Positions 25,590 through 35,075 of a DNA stretch of 64,000 nt are shown piece after piece. The DNA is taken from assembly GCA_021296065.1 (NCBI GenBank), contig JAGWBD010000003.1, positions 1 to 64,000 on the forward strand, written 5' to 3'. The notes under the pieces were generated by a model. The model worked only from the letters and a program-made list of their open reading frames with translations, was not told where the DNA came from and ran no database searches. Each line of letters starts with the position of its first letter. Position 1 is the stretch's first letter. The translations under genes and the position numbers were made by a program. Source of the stretch: Anaerolineae bacterium. GTDB lineage: Bacteria > Chloroflexota > Anaerolineae > Aggregatilineales > Phototrophicaceae.

Positions 25590-25949
25590 CTACTCAAACA
25601 CCACTTCAACCAGCGGGCTGCCGGCGACGCGGCTCTCCAGCTTCTCCGGCGTGTCCTTGCCGGCGAAGATGCCGCCCAGCACGCGGCGCCGTTCGGCCTC
25701 GTCGCACACCGGGATGGCGCGCGCCGGCAGGTCGGCCTGCAGGCTTTCCTTGAGGTGGAAGGTGAACTGCGGGTTGGCCAGCAGGTTGGCGAGCCAGTCA
25801 CGCGTGCCCGGCGAGCCGGTGATGTACCAACGGCCCTCAAGCTCATGGAACCAGATCTCGAGGCGGCGCGGCTGGCCGCTGCGGCGCCCGGTGGTGGTGA
25901 TGTCGATGGTCAGGTCCGTGGCCAGGGCCTTGCGAATGGCTGCGTCCAT
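25590..25949 (-). CDS. Nitroreductase/deazaflavin-dependent oxidoreductase-like protein (DUF385)
   Basis: A 119-residue split-barrel protein. IDITTTGRRSGQPRRLEIWF and GRWYITGSPGTRDWLANL match the F420-dependent (Ddn/FDOR-B-like) family, which uses deazaflavin F420 or acts on small molecules. Cofactor use is inferred; there is no F420 biosynthesis gene in the window. Confidence 0.8.
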   Translation of the reverse strand: MDAAIRKALATDLTIDITTTGRRSGQPRRLEIWFHELEGRWYITGSPGTRDWLANLLANPQFTFHLKESLQADLPARAIPVCDEAERRRVLGGIFAGKDTPEKLESRVAGSPLVEVVFE

Positions 25950-25979
25950 GGGTGTGCTCCGCTTGTGTCCTTTTGTGCG

Positions 25980-26552
25980 TCAGCCGGCAATTGTGGCAGC
26001 GTCGCCATCGGCCATCATGTGTATATCGCCCGGCTCCGGCACCGCCTTGCCGGCCTCCAGCAAGCAATAAATGAAGACATGGCGACCGCGGGCGAGGGCC
26101 GCCTTTGCCTCCGCTGGCGTGCGGCCGCTTTCCATGCAGCCCGGCATCTCCGGGTTCTCCGCCAGCACGCCCTCGCTGCCGTCCTCAAGCGTCTCGGGTG
26201 AAAATTCGACCAGGTAGTCGCGGGCAGCCAGCGCTTCCGCGCGCGACCACAGAGTCTCGTCGATCAGTTCAGGCTCCAGCCAGGTGATGCGTGGACATCC
26301 CCCGGCAGTCGGCTTTGGCTCCGGGACTTGCCTGCCGGCTTTGAGAATCGGAAAGAGATACTCCTGCCTGGCTTCTTTCAGTTCAGCCAGCGCCTGCTTA
26401 AGCGTGTCACCCTGTGCCATGCAGCCTGGCAATTCGGGATTGGCGACAACCACCACGATGGAGCGGTCCAGCAGTTGTGACTTCTGCGCCTCAACGCTGA
26501 AGGGGCGGTCGGCCAGTTTTCCAGCCTTTTGCCACAGGTCTTCGCGAATCAT
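25980..26552 (-). CDS. HicB-like antitoxin with two tandem HicB domains
   Basis: A 190-residue protein with an internal repeat: residues ~33-78 (VVVANPELPGCMAQGDT...LKAGRQVPEP) and ~128-174 (VLAENPEMPGCMESGRT...LEAGKAVPEP). Each is the partial RNase-H-like fold of HicB, which neutralises HicA. I see no C-terminal HTH or ribbon-helix-helix, so autoregulation by DNA binding is doubtful. The start overlaps the HicA-like stop as ATGA (26549-26552), the usual toxin-then-antitoxin order of hicAB. Confidence 0.8.
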   Translation of the reverse strand: MIREDLWQKAGKLADRPFSVEAQKSQLLDRSIVVVVANPELPGCMAQGDTLKQALAELKEARQEYLFPILKAGRQVPEPKPTAGGCPRITWLEPELIDETLWSRAEALAARDYLVEFSPETLEDGSEGVLAENPEMPGCMESGRTPAEAKAALARGRHVFIYCLLEAGKAVPEPGDIHMMADGDAATIAG

Positions 26553-26806
26553 TTTCGACCTCTTTGTTTCGCCTTTACTTCATCTATCGCCCTGACCGCG
26601 TTTCTGACATATCCGGGTGGCAATTCGCGGGAATGTTTCACGAGACCCGGTTTCACGTCACTGTCTGGATGAACGGCATAAAAGTGACTACCTGACCTTG
26701 AGTATATCACGAAGCCAAATCGCTCAAGCAGACTGCGCAGTTCTTCAAAGCGCCAGCCACGGGGACTGTTTCTTGCCCGTTCGAGTACCTTTTCCCGTCG
26801 TGCCAT
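26549..26806 (-). CDS. HicA-like mRNA interferase toxin
   Basis: An 85-residue small basic protein with the double-stranded-RNA-binding-like fold of HicA. The catalytic His is expected at residue 41 in SGSHFYAVHP, followed by PPGYVRNAVRAIDE instead of the classic GTL.kIL element. HicA cleaves mRNA in a translation-independent manner when not bound by HicB. A GGTGA site precedes the start. Composition here is less GC-rich than the flanks, consistent with a mobile TA module. Confidence 0.75.
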   Translation of the reverse strand: MARREKVLERARNSPRGWRFEELRSLLERFGFVIYSRSGSHFYAVHPDSDVKPGLVKHSRELPPGYVRNAVRAIDEVKAKQRGRK

Positions 26807-26869
26807 TGCCAGTTCACCTGAATTACCTGCATTGATGTCATCGTGTTCTGCCGGGTGAATCGCATGGCA

Positions 26870-27652
26870 TCAGCCCCCTGCCTGGCGCGGCGCGTCCAGC
26901 TGGACGGCCGCGTTGACCGCCGTGACATTCACCTCCCAGGTGGCGAGCTCCGGCTGGGTCAGCACAAAGCGCAGCGGCAGCAGTGTGTCCGGGTCGACGT
27001 AGACCTCCGTCTGCACCTCGCCCGTCAGTTGCACCAGGTTGACCAGCAGGGCGCTGACCTCCTCGCCGCGTGCCGGTCCGCGCAGCAGATGGGCCAGCTG
27101 CCCCTCCTCCAGCCCCACCAGACCCTGCCAGGTCAGGTTGAGCAACGCGCTGGCCGCCCGGTCGAAGCCGCTGCCGGACGCGACCAGTTGCTGCGGATTG
27201 AAGTTCTGCAGCAGGATGCCGCCCTGCCAGTTGCCGCCCGTCAGCAGGGCGTTGCGATACCACTGCTGCTCACCCCGCGCGAAGAGGTCGACGTCCACCG
27301 GCAGGCCGAGCAGAGCGACCTGTGCGACCGCCTGCAGCGTGTCCGGCGCCACAAAACTGATATCGGCCTGTTCGAAGGCCACGTTGCCGAAATCGGTGGC
27401 GATGAGAAAAGGCTCGCCGCTGTGCTGCAACGCCAGCTTCAGGGTGGCGCTGCCGCGAATGTTGCGGAAGGCCTGGGTCAGCAGCTCGGCCGCATCCGGC
27501 GCGGGCGCCGCCGGCGCGACGACCGTTGGCACGGCGGTCGCCGACGCGGCCGGGACCAGGTCCGAGCAGGCGACCAGCGTGGCTGCGGCCAGCAGGAGCA
27601 GCAGTATCCGGGGCAGGGTCACCGACTTCGGCACTGTTACAAGGCTTCGCAT
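26870..27652 (-). CDS. LppX/LprAFG-like lipoprotein
   Basis: A 260-residue lipoprotein: the signal sequence LLLLLAAATLVAC ends in a lipobox with Cys near residue 29, followed by a low-complexity Ala/Pro/Val linker and a U-shaped half-barrel domain as in LppX, LprG and similar lipid-binding proteins (AFRNIRGSATLKLAL, FVAPDTLQAVAQV, YVDPDTLLPLRFVL). The ATG at 27652 is chosen because it starts just before the signal peptide; the frame extends further to a TTG. Likely binds a lipid or hydrophobic ligand at the cell surface. Follows recA by 87 bp on the same strand. Confidence 0.72.
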   Translation of the reverse strand: MRSLVTVPKSVTLPRILLLLLAAATLVACSDLVPAASATAVPTVVAPAAPAPDAAELLTQAFRNIRGSATLKLALQHSGEPFLIATDFGNVAFEQADISFVAPDTLQAVAQVALLGLPVDVDLFARGEQQWYRNALLTGGNWQGGILLQNFNPQQLVASGSGFDRAASALLNLTWQGLVGLEEGQLAHLLRGPARGEEVSALLVNLVQLTGEVQTEVYVDPDTLLPLRFVLTQPELATWEVNVTAVNAAVQLDAPRQAGG

Positions 27653-27739
27653 GCCATGACTACGCAGCAAGACCGGCAAGGGTGGCAAGCTGCGCGTGGC
27701 CAGACGGGTGCGGAAGGGCAAGGGCCGGCGCTGCGTCGT

Positions 27740-28810
<1,071 letters not shown>

Positions 28811-28891
28811 CGCGCTCGCTCCCGCTGGTAATCCGACCTTGGCCAGTGTAGTCTGACGCCTGGAATCTACCACAGCACACCGGCAAGGCGC

Positions 28892-28920
28892 AGCATAGCA
28901 CAGGTGTTCTGATAGCGCAA
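28892..28920 (-). promoter_or_regulatory. recA promoter with LexA-like box
   Basis: On the minus strand TTGCGC (28920-28915) and TATGCT (28897-28892) are separated by 17 bp. Inside the spacer lies AGAACACCTGTGCT (28910-28897), an imperfect palindrome one base away from GAAC-N4-GTTC, the core of Gram-positive-type LexA boxes. Repressor binding there would block RNA polymerase, as expected for an SOS gene. Confidence 0.5.
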
Positions 28921-28943
28921 GGGGTAGCGTCCGGCCTGACACC

Positions 28944-29480
28944 ATGAAACTTTACACCCGCAGCGGCGATGACGGCACCACCCAACTCTTCGCGGGCGGG
29001 CGCGTGCCGAAGACGCATTTGCGCGTCGCGGCCTGCGGCACACTTGACGAACTGAATGCACAACTGGGCCTGGCGCGCAGTCTGGGCGCGCGCAACGAGG
29101 ACTGTCTGGCGCAATTGCAGTCACTGCTGCTGCGCATCGGCGCCGATCTGGCGATGCCGCTGCAGGCCCGCAGCGACCACATCACACGCATCGATGCGGC
29201 GGTAGTGGACTGGCTGGAAACGGAGATCGACCGTCTCGATGACGAGCTGCCGCCGCTGACCGTCTTCATTCTGCCGGGCGGAACGCCGCCGGCGGCGGCC
29301 CTGCACGTGGCGCGTACCGTCTGCCGCCGCGCCGAACGTCTGGTCGTTGCCCTGCAGGCAGGGGAAGACGTCGGCCCGCAATTGCTGCCCTGCCTCAACC
29401 GCCTCTCCGATCTGCTCTTCGCCCTGGCCCGTCACGAAAACCACCTCGCCGGCCAGGACGACGACCCATGGTTGCCCTGA
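28944..29480 (+). CDS. ATP:cob(I)alamin adenosyltransferase, PduO type
   Basis: A 178-residue trimeric enzyme that transfers the adenosyl group from ATP to cobalamin to make coenzyme B12 (EC 2.5.1.17). The N-terminal [16 protein letters not shown] loop, [11 protein letters not shown] and the C-terminal [10 protein letters not shown] and [13 protein letters not shown] motifs are all present. No B12-dependent mutase is in the window. Divergent from recA. Confidence 0.93.
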   Translation: MKLYTRSGDDGTTQLFAGGRVPKTHLRVAACGTLDELNAQLGLARSLGARNEDCLAQLQSLLLRIGADLAMPLQARSDHITRIDAAVVDWLETEIDRLDDELPPLTVFILPGGTPPAAALHVARTVCRRAERLVVALQAGEDVGPQLLPCLNRLSDLLFALARHENHLAGQDDDPWLP

Positions 29481-29501
29481 ACGTCAAAGGTCGTCCCGCC
29501 C

Positions 29502-29510
29502 TGTTATAAT
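29502..29510 (+). promoter_or_regulatory. Extended -10 promoter for the PA14/SH3 gene
   Basis: TGTTATAAT is a perfect extended -10 (TGnTATAAT) 58 bp upstream of the ATG at 29568. No good -35 is seen, as is common for extended -10 promoters. Confidence 0.55.
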
Positions 29511-29567
29511 CTGCTTAAATTCTGCTGTTGTTCGTTGTCATTCAGATAAGAATGAGCAGAGAATACT

Positions 29568-30857
29568 ATGCCTTTTAACTTAATCTGCTGCCTCCTGCTC
29601 CTGCTGATGAGCGGTCTGGCGTTCCCGGCTGCCGCGCAGACCGGCAGCTGGACGGCCGAGTACTACGACAACGTGGAGTTGACAGGGAACCCTGTGGTCG
29701 TTCGCAGCGAAATCAGGCCCCGCGGCAACTGGGGCGAGGGGTCGCCCCACAGGGGTATTCCGGCCAACTTCTTCGCCGCACGCTGGACGACTCGCGTCTG
29801 GCTGGAGGAGGACACTTACCAGTTGAGCGCCCAGGCCGATGACGGGATTCGCGTGCTGGTGGATGACGTGGCAGTTATCGATGAATGGCGCGCCACGGGC
29901 GCCGATCTCTTCCAGCTGGAACTCCCGCTGGAGACTGGCGAGCACAAGATCGTCGTGGAATACCTGGAGCAGGAAGGCCGGGCCCAGGTGATCTTTAACA
30001 TGGACCCGCTCCTGACCCCGCCGCCTGAGGACGCGCCGCGCGCGCGCATCACGGCGCGCTTCCTGAACATGCGCAACGATTCGGGCATGCACGGAGACGT
30101 CGTCAAACTCGTCACCATGAACCAGGTGCTGCCGGTGGTCGATCGTAACGGCCTCGGCACCTGGCTGGAACTGGAGTTTGGCGATTTGCGCGCCTGGGTA
30201 AACGCCAGTTACGTCGAGGCCGAAAACCTTGACAACGTGCAGACAAGCGACGGCAGTCCGGTCCCGGTAAGCGAGGTCAGTGCCGTCGTGACCACGGCGA
30301 CCCTCAACCTGCGCGATCTGCCGGACCTCACAGGCCGGATCCTGCTGCGAATCCGTGAGGGAGAACGCTACCCTGTGCTGGGCCGCAACCTGGATGAAGA
30401 CTGGCTGTGGCTTAACGTGAACGGGGTCAATGGCTGGGCACACAACGACTGGCTGGACGCGCAGCCCGGCCTCGAGACCGTCCCCGTCCTCAACGAGGAC
30501 GCCGTTCTTTCCGATGCCACCATCACCGCCGATTACCTGAACGTGCGCACGGAACCCTCCCTCGAGGGCCGGATCTTGCACATCGTCACCCAGGGCCAGA
30601 TCTACGCCGTCATCGGACGCAACGCCGATGCCAGTTGGGTGCAGCTCAATACCGAAGGCATTGCCGGCTGGGTCAGCAGCGCCTGGGTCAACGTCCTGCC
30701 CGACCTCGATGCCGTGGCGGTCATCGACGACAGCCGCGAGACGCCTCTTGAAGAGGAAGAGGGCGGAGACAATGCCAACGAGGGTGACCCGCTGCCCGCG
30801 GCGCAAACGCCTGTCCCGCAGGACGTAACGCCGGAAGCGACTGCCGCCTCCACCTGA
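29568..30857 (+). CDS. Secreted PA14 + three SH3b-repeat protein
   Basis: A 429-residue exported protein. Signal peptide 1-24, then a PA14-type beta-barrel (about 26-145; YYDNVELTG, FAARWTTRVWLEEDTYQL, DDGIRVLVDD), three bacterial SH3-like domains (~158-220, 238-303, 313-378; typical LNVRTEP/LNLRDLP and WVQLNTEGIAGWV), and a Glu/Pro-rich tail. PA14 domains bind carbohydrate and SH3b domains bind cell wall or peptides, so attachment to the cell envelope or to glycans is inferred. It opens a cluster of three SH3-rich secreted proteins. Confidence 0.85.
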   Translation: MPFNLICCLLLLLMSGLAFPAAAQTGSWTAEYYDNVELTGNPVVVRSEIRPRGNWGEGSPHRGIPANFFAARWTTRVWLEEDTYQLSAQADDGIRVLVDDVAVIDEWRATGADLFQLELPLETGEHKIVVEYLEQEGRAQVIFNMDPLLTPPPEDAPRARITARFLNMRNDSGMHGDVVKLVTMNQVLPVVDRNGLGTWLELEFGDLRAWVNASYVEAENLDNVQTSDGSPVPVSEVSAVVTTATLNLRDLPDLTGRILLRIREGERYPVLGRNLDEDWLWLNVNGVNGWAHNDWLDAQPGLETVPVLNEDAVLSDATITADYLNVRTEPSLEGRILHIVTQGQIYAVIGRNADASWVQLNTEGIAGWVSSAWVNVLPDLDAVAVIDDSRETPLEEEEGGDNANEGDPLPAAQTPVPQDVTPEATAAST

Positions 30858-31092
30858 GCCGGCCACGCCGGCCTCCCGGCGCCAGTCCCGCTGCTGTGAG
30901 TTAGTTTCGAGATGAAGCGCTACGGCTTCATGACAATTGCGCTTTGGCAGAGACAAAATCTGCCGGATTCGTGAGAATTCTGTGACAATGCCCGCGCCAG
31001 GAATTGGCATCGTACACATAACGACAATTCTATGAAGCGCAGGCAGTCCTGAGTGTATGCTGCCCGGCTACACGCAAAAGGGAGAGCCTGCA
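30858..31092 (+). promoter_or_regulatory. Intergenic region before the five-SH3 gene
   Basis: GCCGGC-CAC-GCCGGC at 30859-30873 and ATGAAGC-GCTACG-GCTTCAT at 30912-30931 can form hairpins. TGTATGCTGCCC at 31054-31065 matches, with one change, TGTATACTGCCC upstream of the paralogue at 32869; its TATGCT is the likely -10. A GGGAGAG ribosome-binding site lies at 31080-31086. Confidence 0.45.
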
Positions 31093-32385
31093 ATGAAACT
31101 GAAGTTTTTGCTTGTTCTGGCGGTAATCATGACCCTGGTTTTCATGGCAGCCGGGCCGCTGGCTGCCCAGGAAGAAATCGTGGCGGTTGTAAATACCGGT
31201 CGCCTGAATGTTCGGGACACTCCCGTCTATCTGACGGGGCGCATACTTACGCAGATTGACCGGGGCGAAGTTTATCCCGTCGTCGGGCGTAACCTGGAGG
31301 GCACCTGGGCCCGCATCGATGTCGATGGCTCACCCGGTTGGGTCAATGCGCGTTACATCACTGCGCCGGGCCTCGAGGACGCTCCTTTCAGCGCCAGTGC
31401 AGCGGCCGCGGGCATCATCAATGCCCGGGTACAGACCGGGCAACTCAACGTGCGCGACTACCCGCACCATGAGTTCGGTTTTGTGCTTTCGACCATCTAC
31501 AACAACACAATCTGGCCCGTCACCGGCCGCAACGAGGACTCCACCTGGGCACAACTCAATATCTATGGCGACAGCGGCTGGGTCAACGCGCGTTACTTGC
31601 TGGCGCCCGAACTGGAGGCTGCGCCAGAACTGGATATGAACCTGGAGGACCTGCCCGTCCACGCCCGCATCAACACCGGCCGGCTCAACGCACGTGCCAT
31701 GCCGAACTTCCTCGGCGGTGAAGTGGTTACGAAGCTCTGGCGTGGCGAGGTGTACCCCGTGCTGGCGCGAAACTTCGACTCCAGCTGGGTGCAACTGGAT
31801 ATCAACAGTGAGCCCGGCTGGGTCAACGCGCGCTACATTGAGGCGCCCCGGCTGGACCTGGCGCCGCTCAGCGTGGCAGCCAACGCTGCGCAGGACCTGG
31901 TCTTCGCGCGCGTCAACACGGGACGCCTGAACGTGCGTCACATCCCGAACGCCCTCGGTGGCGTGGTGGTGACCAAACTCTGGCGCGGGGAAATCCACCC
32001 CGTGACAGGTCGCGATCTCGCTTCGGACTGGGCGCAACTGGATGTCGACGGTACGCCCGGCTGGGTCAGGGCAAGCCTGATCCAGACCGCACCCGGGCTG
32101 GAGTTTGCGCCACTCAGCGTTGAGGCCAGCGCCGCGCATGACATGATCTTCGCGCGCGTCGATACGGGCCGTCTGAACGTGCGCGCCAGGCCCGTTTACC
32201 CGGCGGGCGAGATCATCACTTCGCTGCCACGCGGCCACGTCGTCTCCGTGCTGGGACGGGACCCCAACAGCAACTGGCTTCAGATCGACTACGACTACAC
32301 TGGCGAGGGCGCCACCGGCTGGGTCAACGGCCGCTACCTTTACCTCCCGCGCGAGCAGCTTGTGCCTGTCACGCTCTACGGCTGA
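31093..32385 (+). CDS. Secreted protein of five SH3b repeats
   Basis: A 430-residue exported protein with a signal peptide (cleaved near residue 25, PLAAQ) and nothing else but five tandem SH3-like domains of ~80 residues. Each starts (V/A)xTGRLNVRD.P, has GRNxxxxWxQLDIxGxxGWVNARY and ends with a linker such as APELEAAPEL. Only the last repeat has an insertion (YDYTGEG). A role in binding cell wall or extracellular polymer is inferred. Paralogous to the next gene. Confidence 0.88.
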   Translation: MKLKFLLVLAVIMTLVFMAAGPLAAQEEIVAVVNTGRLNVRDTPVYLTGRILTQIDRGEVYPVVGRNLEGTWARIDVDGSPGWVNARYITAPGLEDAPFSASAAAAGIINARVQTGQLNVRDYPHHEFGFVLSTIYNNTIWPVTGRNEDSTWAQLNIYGDSGWVNARYLLAPELEAAPELDMNLEDLPVHARINTGRLNARAMPNFLGGEVVTKLWRGEVYPVLARNFDSSWVQLDINSEPGWVNARYIEAPRLDLAPLSVAANAAQDLVFARVNTGRLNVRHIPNALGGVVVTKLWRGEIHPVTGRDLASDWAQLDVDGTPGWVRASLIQTAPGLEFAPLSVEASAAHDMIFARVDTGRLNVRARPVYPAGEIITSLPRGHVVSVLGRDPNSNWLQIDYDYTGEGATGWVNGRYLYLPREQLVPVTLYG

Positions 32386-32868
32386 CAGCCGTCCTGGAGC
32401 CTGACCTTGCAGGGCGTCGGGCACCCAATCTGACCGGTCCAGCGGACGCATTCCAGCGGCATGCTTCGCCCGTTTGCCGGCACAGGCCGCCAGGCCATTG
32501 CCATAGCGACCTCCCGCAGCCCGGGACTCGCAGCGACGTGTCACGGCGCCGGCGCGCGTCAGCGTGTAACGATGCAGCGTCATATCAGGCGGGTCGCCGT
32601 CAGGGACGATGGTCATGACGAGGCTTACCTTGCCGACGTCGAAGCCGGCGCCAACGCCAGTCTCAACCTGACTTCGCCCGGCTTCCCTTCCCGGCCCGAC
32701 CGGCGCCGGTCTGTGGCCGGCAACCCCTTGTGCGATGATATCTTTTCCTGAGGGAAACGCCCGGTAGTGTTGATAAAGGTTTAAGTCTGGTTAAGACATT
32801 TTGCCATTTCCCTGTTCACATCCGTGTATACTGCCCAGGCACATCCGCGCGGGGGGGGGGGATTGGAA
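32386..32868. other. Non-coding gap between SH3-repeat genes
   Basis: This 483-bp gap has no convincing gene; a plus-strand frame at 32461-32751 has no signal, motif or ribosome-binding site. Near the end TTTAAG (32780-32785) and GTTAAG (32790-32795) repeat at 10 bp, TGTATACTGCCC (32825-32836) is a likely -10 region shared with the paralogue upstream, and a G homopolymer precedes the start codon. Confidence 0.5.
32851..32861 (+). repeat. Homopolymeric tract of 11 G
   Basis: Eleven consecutive G end 7 bp before the ATG at 32869, between the likely -10 (TATACT) and the start codon. Such tracts are prone to slipped-strand mispairing. Length change here would alter the 5-prime leader and the ribosome-binding region rather than the reading frame. 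Confidence 0.85.
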
Positions 32869-33960
32869 ATGTACACAATATACAGACTTGCGTTGGCAGT
32901 AACCCTGTTACTGATCTTGATGGCAGGTGGGCCACTGGCGGCTCAGGAAGAGACCCCGGAAGAGGTCACGGCAGAGATCACGGCAGTTGTTGCAACCGGC
33001 CGCCTGAACGTACGCGACTCGCCCGTCTTTCTGCTGGGGCGTATTCTGACACAGGTTTTCCACGGCGAAAGCTACCCCGTCGTCGGGCGCAATCTGGAAG
33101 GCACCTGGGCCCAACTCGACATTGAAGGCGACACCGGTTGGGTCAACGCGCGCTTCATCAACGCTCCAGGCCTGCAGGACGCGCCCCTCGGCGCCAGCGC
33201 GGCGGCGGGCGGCGTCATCAACGCCCGCGTGCGGACGGGCGGCCTCAACGTACGCGACTTCCCGCACCACCAGTACGGTCTCGTGTTGACGCAGGTCTTC
33301 AACAATTCGATCTGGTCCGTCACCGGCCGCAACGAGGATGCATCCTGGGCGCAGCTGGATATCGACGGTGAATCCGGCTGGGTCAACGCACGCTACCTGC
33401 TGGCGCCGAAGCTGGCGGAAGCGCCGGCACTGGAGACGGACCCGGAGACCTTGCCGGTCAATGCGCAGGTCGACACCGGTCGGCTCAACGCGCGCGACAT
33501 CCCCAACTTCTTCGGCGGTGAGATCGTGACGAAACTGTGGCGCGACGAGGAATACGCCGTGCTGGGGCGCAACTTCGATTCAAGCTGGGCGCAGCTGGAT
33601 ATCGACGGTGAACCCGCCTGGGTCAATGCGCGTTATCTTGACGCGCCGCGTCTGGAGCTGGCGCCGCCCAGCGTGGACGCCCTTGCCGCCGGGAACGCGC
33701 TCTTCGCGATGGTTGACACGGGCGGGCTGAACGTGCGTGACTTGCCCCTGTACGCGGCAGGTATAGTCCTGACGCAGCTGCCGCGCGGGCACGTGGTCGC
33801 CGTGCTGGGGCGCGACGAACAGGGCCGCTGGCTGGAGATGAACTGGCGCCGGTCACGCTCGCGGGCTGATGACCCGGACGCATCGTATCGCGGTGGCAGG
33901 CGCGCACCCGGGGTGAGCGCCTGCCACCTTGAAACAACCTGCGCGGCCACACAATTTTAA
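32869..33960 (+). CDS. Secreted SH3b-repeat protein, last repeat truncated by frameshift/deletion
   Basis: A 363-residue exported paralogue of the 31093 protein, with signal peptide (PLAAQ), three full SH3 repeats aligned to repeats 1-3 of the paralogue and a fourth matching its repeat 5; repeat 4 is missing. After RWLEMNW the homology breaks: the paralogue ends GWVNGRYLYLPREQLVPVTLYG, whereas here ELAPVTLAG followed by TGA exists in another frame (to 33870). The open frame instead reads on into a basic tail (RRSRSRADDPDASYRGG). A deletion of roughly 70-80 bp probably removed the last strand of the fold and shifted the frame. Confidence 0.75.
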   Translation: MYTIYRLALAVTLLLILMAGGPLAAQEETPEEVTAEITAVVATGRLNVRDSPVFLLGRILTQVFHGESYPVVGRNLEGTWAQLDIEGDTGWVNARFINAPGLQDAPLGASAAAGGVINARVRTGGLNVRDFPHHQYGLVLTQVFNNSIWSVTGRNEDASWAQLDIDGESGWVNARYLLAPKLAEAPALETDPETLPVNAQVDTGRLNARDIPNFFGGEIVTKLWRDEEYAVLGRNFDSSWAQLDIDGEPAWVNARYLDAPRLELAPPSVDALAAGNALFAMVDTGGLNVRDLPLYAAGIVLTQLPRGHVVAVLGRDEQGRWLEMNWRRSRSRADDPDASYRGGRRAPGVSACHLETTCAATQF

Positions 33961-34085
33961 TGTGATTCTTCACTTTCTGCCTGCACACGCCGCCTGGCCA
34001 TTGCTATACTGGCCGCCCGCAAGCGCAGGATTGGCAGCTTTCATCAGGGACTCTGTTGCGGCGCGCGTGGAAGGAACGGGTATCC

Positions 34086-35075
34086 ATGATTGAAGTTGAA
34101 AGGCTCAGCAAGCGCTATGGCGAGGTGAGCGCAATCCGGGACGTCAGCTTTGCGGCCCGGCCCGGTGAAGTGACCGGCTTTCTGGGGCCCAACGGCGCCG
34201 GCAAGACCACCACCATGCGCATCCTCACCGGCTTCATGCCGCCCAGCTCCGGGCGCGCCATCGTGGCCGGCCATGACGTCTTCACGGACAGCATGGAAGT
34301 GCGCCGGCGCGTCGGCTATTTGCCGGAAAACGTCCCCCTTTATCGTGACATGACGGCCATTGGCTACCTGAAGTTCATCGCCGACATCCGCGGCCTGCGC
34401 GATGGCAAACGCCGCGCGCGTGAGGTACTGGAGCGCGTCGACCTGTTGCCGCGCGCCAACAGTCGCATTCGCACCCTCTCCAAGGGCATGCGGCAACGCG
34501 TCGGTGTGGCCCAGGCCCTGATCCACGACCCCGAGGTGCTGATTCTCGACGAACCAACCATCGGACTTGACCCCTTCCAGGTGCTGGAATTGCGGGACCT
34601 GGTGCGGGTGCTGGGGCGCGACCACACCGTGCTCTTCAGTACGCACATCCTCTCCGAGGCCGAGCAAATCTGCGACCAGGTGGTCATCATCGACCGCGGC
34701 CAGATCATGGCCCAGGGCTCGCCCCAGGCGCTGCGCAGCGAACTGGAGAGCGGCCGCCCGGTGGTCCTGCGCGTCGAGGCGCCGCTGGACGAGGCCCTCG
34801 CGCTGGTCAGCGCCCTGCCCGAGGTCGAGCGGGCCGGGATCAGCGCGGACGGCATCACGGCCACGCCCGCCAATCCGGAGCAGGACCCGCGCCCGGCCAT
34901 CGCCCGGGCGGTGCTGGAGCGCGGCTGGGCGCTCAACGAGTTGCGTTCGGTGGCGGTGACGCTGGAGGATATCTTCCTTGAGGTGGCCGGCAGCCACGCG
35001 CCGTCAGAGGAACCATCCGGCGAAGCAGAAACCCTGGCGGACCTGATGGAAGAGGACGAGGTGAGCCATGCATAG
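34086..35075 (+). CDS. ABC ATPase, GldA-like
   Basis: A 329-residue nucleotide-binding subunit with Walker A GPNGAGKTTT, signature TLSKGMRQRVGVAQAL, Walker B VLILDEPTIGLDP and switch His STHILSE. Together with the next three genes it forms the GldA-GldF-GldG-DUF4340 arrangement, an ABC-2 system of uncertain substrate that in Bacteroidetes is tied to gliding and in other phyla has unknown roles. The start is the ATG at 34086 rather than an upstream GTG/ATG frame. The last 8 bp overlap the permease gene. Confidence 0.9.
   Translation: MIEVERLSKRYGEVSAIRDVSFAARPGEVTGFLGPNGAGKTTTMRILTGFMPPSSGRAIVAGHDVFTDSMEVRRRVGYLPENVPLYRDMTAIGYLKFIADIRGLRDGKRRAREVLERVDLLPRANSRIRTLSKGMRQRVGVAQALIHDPEVLILDEPTIGLDPFQVLELRDLVRVLGRDHTVLFSTHILSEAEQICDQVVIIDRGQIMAQGSPQALRSELESGRPVVLRVEAPLDEALALVSALPEVERAGISADGITATPANPEQDPRPAIARAVLERGWALNELRSVAVTLEDIFLEVAGSHAPSEEPSGEAETLADLMEEDEVSHA

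Noticed and set aside
28811..28945. Longer RecA N-terminus
   Set aside because: Residues before the ATG at 28810 are unlike RecA and cover the promoter and LexA-like box.
32461..32751. Open frame in the gap between SH3 genes
   Set aside because: No ribosome-binding site, no motif and no hydrophobic or repeat pattern; treated as non-coding.
29568..33960. Regular ~240-bp repeats as possible CRISPR or minisatellite
   Set aside because: They are protein-coding SH3 domains with diverged codons, not identical DNA repeats with spacers.
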